The notes under the pieces were generated by a model, which was not told the DNA's origin, searched no databases, and was given only the letters and a program-made list of their open reading frames with translations. Of a DNA stretch of 10,779 bases, positions 1 through 5,840 are shown one piece after another. Numbering within the stretch: the first letter of the stretch is position 1; every line of letters starts with the position of its first letter. A program made the position numbers and the translations under genes. This DNA comes from Symbiobacterium sp040797425. GTDB lineage: Bacteria; Bacillota; Sulfobacillia; Symbiobacteriales; Symbiobacteriaceae. The DNA lies in assembly GCF_040797425.1 (NCBI RefSeq), contig NZ_JBFNEH010000074.1, forward strand, positions 1 to 10,779. The letters run 5' to 3'.

Positions 1-28
1 TGTGGCACAAGGGCTCCAGGCAGGCGCT

Positions 29-1091
29 GTATCCACGGCTGAAAAGCCGTGGCTCAATTGAAGCACCACCTGTGGCGGCTTCACTCGCTCGGCCGGATTC
101 TGCGGGTATCCACGGCTGAAAAGCCGTGGCTCAATTGAAGCACGGTAATGGTGCACGGCGAGGAGGCTGGCGACTAGTATCCACGGCTGAAAAGCCGTGG
201 CTCAATTGAAGCACGACCCAGACCGGATACTCCTCAGGATGATCCGGGGTGGTATCCACGGCTGAAAAGCCGTGGCTCAATTGAAGCTTACATACTGCGC
301 CACCAGTTGGGCCACCTGATGCCGCGTATCCACGGCTGAAAAGCCGTGGCTCAATTGAAGCTTGATCTCGTGCTTGAACAGGATTCGGTCGTAGAAGGGT
401 ATCCACGGCTGAAAAGCCGTGGCTCAATTGAAGCGGCTGCTCAGGTTGCAAATCTGCAGGCGCGCATCAGTATCCACGGCTGAAAAGCCGTGGCTCAATT
501 GAAGCTGGGGCGTGATGGAACCGACTCCGCACGGCCCGGAAGTCGTATCCACGGCTGAAAAGCCGTGGCTCAATTGAAGCTCCATAGCCGATGGTGTAAC
601 TTCGGCCCACAGTCCGCGTATCCACGGCTGAAAAGCCGTGGCTCAATTGAAGCTTGATGTAGTTCGCAGCCGCCTCCGCCGTCTTCCCGTATCCACGGCT
701 GAAAAGCCGTGGCTCAATTGAAGCTTGTGGGAACGTCAACCTGCCGCTGTAAGCGGTATACGTGTATCCACGGCTGAAAAGCCGTGGCTCATTTGAAGCC
801 CGTAGGGCACGAAGTAGCACTGCTTCTTGCTGGGCGAGTATCCACGGCTGAAAAGCCGTGGCTCAATTGAAGCCGACCCTGGCGTGGACGCCATTTTGCA
901 AAACGCGACTGTATCCACGGCTGAAAAGCCGTGGCTCAATTGAAGCGCCGAAGCCCGAATAGAGCACGTCGTGGATCTCGCTGGTATCCACGGCTGAAAA
1001 GCCGTGGCTCAATTGAAGCAACACCCCGAACCGGGCCGTCAGCCGGATCTGGCCCGTATCCACGGCCGAAAAGCTGTGGCTCTGTTGAACA
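29..1091 (+). CRISPR. CRISPR array, 15 repeats of 36 bp (type III)
   Basis: Repeats start at 29, 106, 177, 252, 326, 399, 470, 545, 618, 689, 764, 838, 911, 984 and 1056. The first fourteen are identical except for one base in the repeat at 764; the fifteenth has six changes. The fourteen spacers measure 41, 35, 39, 38, 37, 35, 39, 37, 35, 39, 38, 37, 37 and 36 bp and are all different. Each repeat is GTAT, an 8-bp arm CCACGGCT, a GAAA loop, the complementary arm AGCCGTGG, then a 12-nt tail ending ATTGAAGC. That tail fits the ATTGAAA(C/G)-like 8-nt 5' handle typical of type III crRNAs, so the array is read on the + strand. Decay at the right end agrees, since old repeats degenerate far from the leader. 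Bases 1-28 are GC-rich and look like a truncated spacer, so the array probably continues to the left and its leader is outside the window. Confidence 0.98.
1056..1091 (+). repeat. Mutated fifteenth CRISPR repeat
   Basis: It keeps the first eleven bases of the repeat but carries six substitutions relative to the consensus. One lies in each hairpin arm (giving CCACGGCC and AGCTGTGG around GAAA) and four are in the tail, so the handle reads GTTGAACA instead of ATTGAAGC. The arm changes leave one G-T wobble and one C-A mismatch at the loop-closing pair. It follows a normal 36-bp spacer (1020-1055). This is the usual picture of a leader-distal repeat. Confidence 0.9.
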
Positions 1092-1128
1092 TGCTGCACC
1101 GGGTCGCCACCGATGAAGTGCTTGACCA

Positions 1129-1165
1129 GGATTCATGGCTGAGAAGCCGCGGGCTCACGGGGGGC
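1129..1165 (+). repeat. Decayed sixteenth CRISPR repeat
   Basis: About 23 of the first 28 repeat bases still match. The core reads GGCTGAGAAGCCG where the consensus has GGCTGAAAAGCCG, followed by a one-base insertion and GGCTCA. The last eight bases, which would be the crRNA handle, are almost unrecognisable (mostly G). It begins 37 bp after the fifteenth repeat, exactly one spacer length, so 1092-1128 is a relic spacer. Sequence match and correct spacing together make chance resemblance unlikely. It probably no longer yields a functional crRNA. Confidence 0.8.
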
Positions 1166-1227
1166 GAGCAGCCAAGTCCAGGAGAATCACATCCCAGGTC
1201 GTATTGCCCGAACGCGTGTCTACGAGT

Positions 1228-1270
1228 CGGCGGGGGGTAGCCAGCACCAGATACTGGCCACCCCCCGCCG
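1228..1270. terminator. Strong GC hairpin between array and cas operon
   Basis: Two 17-base arms (1228-1244 and 1254-1270) pair with only one A-C mismatch around a 9-base loop. The base of the stem is CGGCGGGGGG against CCCCCCGCCG. The element lies between the last decayed repeat and the cas10 gene, where an insulator ending the pre-crRNA transcript would be expected. No T run follows on either strand, so it is not a textbook intrinsic terminator. It may instead block polymerase or RNA decay, or be a protein-binding palindrome. The structure is certain; the role is inferred. Confidence 0.5.
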
Positions 1271-1272
1271 TG

Positions 1273-1301
1273 TGGTTACTCCGCCTAGCTCCAAGTACAA
1301 T
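1273..1301 (+). promoter_or_regulatory. Possible promoter of the cas operon
   Basis: TACAAT at 1296-1301 matches five of six bases of the bacterial -10 consensus. Seventeen bases upstream is a poor -35 candidate, TGGTTA (1273-1278, three of six). The stretch from about 1290 to 1400 is clearly more AT-rich than the genes around it, as expected for a promoter region. A start near 1308 would give a leader of about 110 nt before cas10. TATACC (1312-1317) and CATAGT (1363-1368) are weaker -10 alternatives. A small inverted repeat, GTTTC-AGAAG-GAAAC (1321-1335), lies just downstream and could be an operator, but it is too short to argue for. Confidence 0.25.
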
Positions 1302-1404
1302 TGTCTGTCTCTATACCACTGTTTCAGAAGGAAACTGATTCGGACCAGTGAATTCAGTAATGCATAGTAAAGTCGTTCGATTCGTCCCCGTCGGTTTTGG
1401 AAAA

Positions 1405-1412
1405 GGGGTGAG
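1405..1412 (+). promoter_or_regulatory. Ribosome binding site of cas10
   Basis: GGGGTGAG, preceded by AAAA, sits six bases before a GTG at 1419. It closely follows the AGGAGGTGA pattern and fixes that GTG as the start of cas10. Confidence 0.75.
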
Positions 1413-1418
1413 ATATCG

Positions 1419-3494
1419 GTGCAATACCTTCGATGGTCCCCAAACCGCGACGAAGGACCAGAAAACTTCAGTACGCCAAGGCCTGGCGACCTCGTGTGGA
1501 CTGATACCCTGACTGGTACTTGCTACCACTACGGTCGGGCCGAGGCCCGGTCGGCTGTCGGCGCTGCGCTTGCCCATTTGAGGGAACTACCCGCGCAGGC
1601 AATCTTCCAGGAACTGACTACGAACCAGGACCTTCGCAGGAGCGCCTTCGAGCTTCCTGCCGCCCCTGAGATTTACCACGGCCAGGGCGGTCCGCCGGTC
1701 GCCAGCCCCTGGCTCGTCGACAGAATCCTTGTCCGCACCGGCATCTTCGCTGCCCTGGTCGCGGGGCCCACCCGGCCCGACTGGCCCGAGCTGCGTAAGA
1801 CGGCCCTGCTCTGGGGGCTCGACGACTACCCCAGGGAACCCGACCCGGCCGCACTCCCGATGGACCCTCACCTGCGCGCCGCCCTGGTGGCGGCGGACCG
1901 GCTGGCGCTGGGGCGGGATGACGTGGCGGTGCCAGCTGGGCCCGGCGTCGACCTGGTTAAGGGCGGCGTCGTGAAAGTCAAGCAGTACCTCCTGGAGACC
2001 AGCAAGATCAAGGCCATTCGCGGCGCGAGCACCTTGCTGGACAACATCAACCTCGCTCGCCTGCCCGCGCTGTTCCAGGGTGCGCCGTTCACTCCGGAGA
2101 TGGTCGTCTACGCCGGCGGCGGCCACGTGTTGGCGATTGTGCCGGCCGGCGAGGGGCCCGCGTTGGCCCGGGAGATCGAACGGCTCTACGAGCGGGTCAC
2201 CGCTTCCGCCCAGTGTGCTGCCGCTTCCCTGCACGCGCCGGTGGAGCGGCTGCACCATATGCGGACCTGCCTCGACGACCTGGAGATGGCCGTGAGAGAG
2301 CGGCAGATGGCCCGGCTTCCCGTGCCGGTCACAGGGTATCCGGACCCCGACATCAACTACATGGCCCAGAGCGGGGATCAGTATCGGCCATATGGTGAGC
2401 CCGCCAGCGGGGAGCGCTGTTCCTACTGCGGCATCCGGCCGGTCTCTTGGTCGACGGGCGACGAGCGGCTCTGCACCCCGTGCTGGCACAAGTTCATCGC
2501 CGGCACGGCCGAGCGCAGTCGGCTCTTTGCGGAGTACGCCGAGTATGCCGGGCTTGGGAAAGATACCGGTTTCAGACAGACCCTCGAGGATCTGGCGGGT
2601 GAGGGCCGCGATCTGGCTGTCTTCTACGGCGATGGCAACAACATGGGGCAGATCGTGCTGAACCTCGGTTCCCTCGCCGAGTACCGGCACTTCAGTTGCC
2701 GGAATGAAGACGCGGTCGTGAAGGCTACGTTCCAGGCTTTGAAGCAGAACGGCGTGAAGGCCGTCGAGTTCGTCGCCCTCGGCGGCGACGACCTGTTCTT
2801 CATCACCCCGGCCCAGAATGCCCTGGCGATTGCACACGACCTGGGCAGCCTCTTCGACCAAACCTTCTCCAACCGAACCCCGCAGGCGGGTGCTCGGGTC
2901 ACCCCCATTACCATGTCGGTTGGCGTGGTCATCGCCCACAGCCACACCCCGATTCGCAACCTCTTCGAATTGCTGAGCGGGAGCCTGCTGCCCTCGGCCA
3001 AGCGGGCCGCCCGCACCGCTACGGTCCCTTCTGGCACTGTGGACATCCTGGCCCTCACCGGGGGACAGCTGCCGGAGGACGTGGAAGGCCGGCGCGGCCC
3101 TGGCAGGGACATCCGGGTCCGTTACACCCTGCGCCCATTCACCTGGAAACAGGCCGAAGCCTTCATGGAATTGGCCGCCGCCGTGGTCCAGAGTCAGACC
3201 TGGTCCACCGCCGGCCTTCACGCGCTGCGGGACGCGCTGATCCGCATGGGGCGGGCGGAAGCCGATTTGTACTATCGCTATCAGGTGGCCCGCCTGTTCC
3301 TTCAAACCAAGAAGAACAAGCAGTGGAACGCCGTGGAACGGGCGCTCGCACAACTGGCCGCCACGTATGGCGCCGAGGTGGACGGGCCCTTCTTCCGCCG
3401 GGGCGACGAGTACCTGACCCCCTGGATCGATCTCGTTGAGCTCATGCCGTACCTGGAAGGGGTGGAGTCCGATGCGGCGCAAGCAGAGCGTTGA
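1419..3494 (+). CDS. cas10: Cas10, type III large subunit (cyclase-active, no HD motif)
   Basis: The 691-aa protein is the large subunit of a type III effector, which on binding target RNA makes cyclic oligoadenylate from ATP in the cytoplasm. Domains in order: an N-terminal region (about 1-185) where I find no His-Asp pair or other HD-nuclease motif; a first palm domain with AIRGASTLLDNIN (199-211) and YAGGGHVLAIVP (231-242), whose catalytic acids are missing; a zinc finger with Cys334, 337, 352 and 355; and a second palm with FYGDGNNMG (402-410) and an intact GGDD (455-458), the cyclase signature. A helical domain D4 follows from about 570. HD loss with an intact cyclase is typical of subtype III-D Cas10. 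GTG is the start, chosen from its ribosome site; the gene overlaps the next by 23 bases. The family call is very secure; loss of DNase activity is inferred from the missing motif. Confidence 0.97.
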   Translation: MQYLRWSPNRDEGPENFSTPRPGDLVWTDTLTGTCYHYGRAEARSAVGAALAHLRELPAQAIFQELTTNQDLRRSAFELPAAPEIYHGQGGPPVASPWLVDRILVRTGIFAALVAGPTRPDWPELRKTALLWGLDDYPREPDPAALPMDPHLRAALVAADRLALGRDDVAVPAGPGVDLVKGGVVKVKQYLLETSKIKAIRGASTLLDNINLARLPALFQGAPFTPEMVVYAGGGHVLAIVPAGEGPALAREIERLYERVTASAQCAAASLHAPVERLHHMRTCLDDLEMAVRERQMARLPVPVTGYPDPDINYMAQSGDQYRPYGEPASGERCSYCGIRPVSWSTGDERLCTPCWHKFIAGTAERSRLFAEYAEYAGLGKDTGFRQTLEDLAGEGRDLAVFYGDGNNMGQIVLNLGSLAEYRHFSCRNEDAVVKATFQALKQNGVKAVEFVALGGDDLFFITPAQNALAIAHDLGSLFDQTFSNRTPQAGARVTPITMSVGVVIAHSHTPIRNLFELLSGSLLPSAKRAARTATVPSGTVDILALTGGQLPEDVEGRRGPGRDIRVRYTLRPFTWKQAEAFMELAAAVVQSQTWSTAGLHALRDALIRMGRAEADLYYRYQVARLFLQTKKNKQWNAVERALAQLAATYGAEVDGPFFRRGDEYLTPWIDLVELMPYLEGVESDAAQAER
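3457..3466 (+). promoter_or_regulatory. Ribosome binding site deciding the first Cas7 start
   Basis: AAGGGGTGGA lies five bases before ATG 3472, inside the end of cas10. It favours this ATG over the upstream in-frame TTG at 3436. Confidence 0.7.
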
Positions 3495-4128
3495 GATCAC
3501 CCTGCGGTGGCTACCCGACAGTCCGCTGCACGTCGGCTCGGGACGCAAGGGCGGGGGCTTTCTCGACCATTACCTGGTGCGCGACTCGAGCGGCCGGCCC
3601 ATGATCCCGGGCTCCACCGTGAAAGGGCGCGTGCGGGCGTACACGCTGATGGCCTACCGCACGCTGGGCGGCACGGGACACCGGGAAGGGGAGCCCTGCG
3701 GCTGCCCTGTCTGCCGCCTCTTCGGCAGCCCCGGCGCCTCGCCCGGCAGCCTCGTGTTCGGCGACCTGCGCCTGGAGGCCGGGGAGGGCGAGGGCGTGCT
3801 GCTCAAAGCCGCCGTGGCGATCGATCGGTACACCCGTCGGCCCCGGGAAAACCATCTGCTGTTCGCCGAACAGGCCTGGGCGCCGGTAGACGCCGGTGCC
3901 GCCGCCTTCGCGGGACTTGTGGAAGGGTTCGTGGCGGGCAACTCGGATGGGGTCGGGCCGGAGGAACTCCTGGGCCTCCTGGGCACGGGCATCCGGCTGG
4001 TGCGCGCGCTGGGCTGGTCCAAGTCCCGCGGGCTCGGGCACGGCCGCTTTGCGTTTACCCTGCGGGTGGACGGCCAGCCCGTCAGCGATGAGGAATGGCG
4101 GAGGTGGGCAGAGGCATGGGAGAGCTGA
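3472..4128 (+). CDS. cas7: Cas7-family RAMP protein A (Csm3-like backbone subunit)
   Basis: A 218-aa Cas7 subunit, expected to bind crRNA in the effector backbone and to cut target RNA. The Gly-rich LHVGSG strand (19-24) is followed by LDHYLVRD (31-38) and MIPGSTVKGRVR (44-55), the RAMP IPGS(S/T)xKG signature. Asp32 sits where Csm3 has its catalytic Asp (six residues before the Asp of VRD), so it should be active. CGCPVCRLFGS (76-86) is a Cys-rich zinc-type segment seen in many III-D and III-E Cas7 proteins. AIDRYTR (116-122) and GWSKSRGLGHGRF (181-193, the C-terminal Gly loop) complete the fold. It is the shortest Cas7 here. It overlaps cas10 by 23 bases and csx10 by 13, implying translational coupling. 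It is placed like the first Cas7 domain of Cas7-11 proteins. Confidence 0.93.
   Translation: MRRKQSVEITLRWLPDSPLHVGSGRKGGGFLDHYLVRDSSGRPMIPGSTVKGRVRAYTLMAYRTLGGTGHREGEPCGCPVCRLFGSPGASPGSLVFGDLRLEAGEGEGVLLKAAVAIDRYTRRPRENHLLFAEQAWAPVDAGAAAFAGLVEGFVAGNSDGVGPEELLGLLGTGIRLVRALGWSKSRGLGHGRFAFTLRVDGQPVSDEEWRRWAEAWES
4100..4106 (+). promoter_or_regulatory. Ribosome binding site deciding the csx10 start
   Basis: GGAGGTG lies nine bases before ATG 4116. The earlier ATG at 4095 has only GAGGA directly against it, too close to work well, so 4116 is preferred. Confidence 0.65.
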
Positions 4129-5324
4129 AGCGGTTCGTCCTGCGCCTCACGGCGCGCTCCCCGCTGCTCATCGGTGACCGCCGGGCGGACACTCAGTACA
4201 CCGAGTCCCTCGATCACATTCCCGGCAGCCGGCTGCGGGCGGCCTTCGCCCGGGCGATTCTCTCCGACTGTCCGCTGTTCGATCCTGCTGAGGCTCGCGA
4301 CGGTCGCAGGTGGTGGGTGGTGTACCAGGGGCGCCCCGAGTGCGAGGGTTGTCCGTGGGCGACGTGGTGCCGCCAGTTCGAAGAGATCCGGTTCACCCAG
4401 GCCACCCCGGGCGGGGCGAGGATTCTCCCCCTTACCGCCATGGGCTGCAAGGTCGACTGTGGCCGCAGCGGCGTGATGGACACCCTGCTTCGCCGCCTTG
4501 CCTGGCAGCAGCGGCTCAGGGAGCGACCCGACGAGGACTGGCAGCCGCCCCGGTTCAACTGCGTCTGCGGCGGCCGCCTGGAGAATCGCGGCGGCTGGTA
4601 CGATCCCCGGGCTGCCCGGCCGGTGTCCGGTCCCCGCCGCCAGGCCTTCACCCGCTTGATGATCGATCCCATCCGCGGCGCTGCGGCGCAGGGCCAGCTC
4701 TACACGCTTCTGCCGATTGCCCCCGGCGCTGAGTTCACGGCACAGGTCGAGGCGCCTGCACCACCGCCCTGCGCGGAACTCCGGGTGGGTGCGCGTACCA
4801 CCACGGGATGGGGCCGGTGCGCGGTGGTGGTGACGGAGGCGGACGAATCTGAAGACGTTGGCGAACGCATCGGCCGGTTCCAGGCTGCGCTGGAGGCCGC
4901 CAGGCAGGCGGCGGGGCTCGGGCCGGCCCGCGACGTCTACCTGGCGCTCACGCTCCTCTCCCCCGCCCTGGTGGGGCCCCTGCCCGACGGTTCGCCGGCC
5001 CAACTGGGCGCCGCGGAAAGCAGGGCCATCCTGGCCGCTGCGCTGGGGTTGGACCGTCTTTTCCCGGGTGCGGAGCTGGCCCATGCCTTCACCGGCTATG
5101 AGATGAAGGGCGGCTGGCGGCTCTCGGATGGCGGCTGGGCGGAGTCCCGGCACTATCTGGTGGCGGGCTCGGTCCTGGTGTTGCGGCTGCGGCCGGGAGA
5201 TGCCGGGGAACTGGCGGAGCGCTGCGCCCGCGCAGAGCGGTTAGGGATCGGGGAGCGGACCGAGGACGGTTTCGGTCAGGTTGAGGTGTGTGCGTCTTAC
5301 CACGTGAGCGAGGCGGTGAGATAG
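4116..5324 (+). CDS. csx10: Csx10, the Cas5-like subunit of subtype III-D
   Basis: The 402-aa protein is the Cas5-group RAMP subunit that should cap the 5' handle of the crRNA and contact Cas10. It opens with FVLRLTARSPLLIGDRR (7-23), a RAMP strand with a Gly turn, then YTESLDHIPGSRLRAAFA (28-45), the form this signature takes in Csx10 (IPGSxLR). A long Cys-rich middle holds Cys76, 79, 85, 111, 115, 149 and 151 and probably binds zinc. VGARTTTGWGRC (224-235) is the Gly loop closing the first RAMP domain. A second RAMP-like half starts near DVYLALTLLSPALVG (273-287) and ends in LGIGERTEDGFGQVEV (376-391). Two RAMP folds and about 400 aa suit Csx10. The gene overlaps the preceding cas7 by 13 bases and directly abuts the small subunit. 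It is the marker that assigns the locus to III-D. An ATG seven codons upstream is a possible alternative start. Confidence 0.85.
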   Translation: MGELKRFVLRLTARSPLLIGDRRADTQYTESLDHIPGSRLRAAFARAILSDCPLFDPAEARDGRRWWVVYQGRPECEGCPWATWCRQFEEIRFTQATPGGARILPLTAMGCKVDCGRSGVMDTLLRRLAWQQRLRERPDEDWQPPRFNCVCGGRLENRGGWYDPRAARPVSGPRRQAFTRLMIDPIRGAAAQGQLYTLLPIAPGAEFTAQVEAPAPPPCAELRVGARTTTGWGRCAVVVTEADESEDVGERIGRFQAALEAARQAAGLGPARDVYLALTLLSPALVGPLPDGSPAQLGAAESRAILAAALGLDRLFPGAELAHAFTGYEMKGGWRLSDGGWAESRHYLVAGSVLVLRLRPGDAGELAERCARAERLGIGERTEDGFGQVEVCASYHVSEAVR

Positions 5325-5840
5325 GTGTTGGTGGCGACAGATCCCAGGCAGCGGGAGAAGCTGGTGCGCCTGGCCAACCAGACGGCGGAGCGCCTGAGCC
5401 CGGCGCTCACCGACAGGTCGGCGGGTGACAAGAAGATCGGTCTCACGCAGCTTCGGGCCCTGGCAGACGCCTGTCACCGAGCTGTGGTGGAGGCTGAAAT
5501 CGAAGCCTTCCTGGCTTACCAGGAAGGGCGGGGAATCAAGGAGACGAAACGGGGCAAGAAAGACCGGGGGCCCCGGGATTTGCGGGGCGAGAGGCCGGAT
5601 CAGCACGGCGAGATCGAGCGGGAAGGTTGGGCCGCACTGGTGGCTGTACGGTCGCCCGACGGCAGGGGCGTCCAGGAGCGATCCGCGGCCGACGTGGTGC
5701 TGGAGGCCATGCGGCGCGCGGTGGATCACCTGCCGGCTGACGCTCACCGGGAGCGGCTGGACACGCTGGCCCTCTTCTTCGGCTATCTCTACCGGGCGGC
5801 GGTGGCGGTGACCGCCGGGCAGAAGGAGGGAGCAAGGTGA
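5325..5840 (+). CDS. cas11: Cas11-type small subunit (Csm2-like)
   Basis: A 171-aa, mostly helical, charged protein in the place where type III operons carry the small subunit, which lines the inner face of the filament and contacts the crRNA-target duplex. KKIGLTQLRALADACHRAVVEAEIEAFLAYQE (36-67) resembles the conserved TQLR and FLxY helices of Csm2. A basic linker (72-90) and a C-terminal helix with LALFFGYLYRAAVAV (148-162) follow. It starts with GTG directly after the csx10 stop; GGTGAG at 5315-5320 is the ribosome site. In-frame TTG 5328 and GTG 5331 are alternative starts, two codons at most away. Its stop overlaps the GTG of the next cas7. In fused relatives the small subunit follows Cas7 and Cas5 in one chain, matching the order here. 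The call rests on position, size and helix motifs; sequence identity within Cas11 is always low. Confidence 0.75.
   Translation: MLVATDPRQREKLVRLANQTAERLSPALTDRSAGDKKIGLTQLRALADACHRAVVEAEIEAFLAYQEGRGIKETKRGKKDRGPRDLRGERPDQHGEIEREGWAALVAVRSPDGRGVQERSAADVVLEAMRRAVDHLPADAHRERLDTLALFFGYLYRAAVAVTAGQKEGAR
5823..5829 (+). promoter_or_regulatory. Ribosome binding site of the second Cas7
   Basis: AAGGAGG, a perfect Shine-Dalgarno core, lies seven bases before GTG 5837, inside the end of the small-subunit gene. It supports the GTG start and a four-base overlapping stop-start junction. Confidence 0.75.

Noticed and set aside
131..1136. Several minus-strand and plus-strand open frames of 60 to 117 codons in the array.
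   Set aside because: They are repeated translations of the CRISPR repeat (peptides such as LSHGFSAVDT and IEPRLFSRGY alternating with spacer-encoded pieces), not proteins.
1201..1236. A possible seventeenth repeat beginning GTAT, 35 bp after the sixteenth.
   Set aside because: Only the first four bases and scattered others match, close to chance. The spacing is suggestive but insufficient.
1321..1335. Inverted repeat GTTTC-AGAAG-GAAAC as an operator.
   Set aside because: A five-base arm is expected by chance in a region of this length; kept only as a remark on the promoter entry.
1135..1338. A 67-codon plus-strand frame between the array and cas10.
   Set aside because: It begins inside the decayed repeat and runs through the hairpin and promoter region, with no ribosome site. 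It is fortuitous.
2846..2857. HD dipeptide (residues 473-474) in Cas10 as a nuclease motif.
   Set aside because: It lies in the cyclase palm domain after GGDD, not in an N-terminal HD fold, and lacks the accompanying metal ligands.
3436..3471. A TTG start for the first Cas7, 12 codons upstream.
   Set aside because: The extra residues have no RAMP character and are cas10 coding sequence; ATG 3472 has a strong ribosome site.
1587..3548. A 653-codon minus-strand frame opposite cas10.
   Set aside because: It is a GC-rich antisense shadow: no domain, no ribosome site, Pro/Gly/Arg-rich product, while the + strand encodes a clear Cas10. The same applies to the long minus frames at 3654-5153, 5789-6916, 7556-8560 and 8716-10422.
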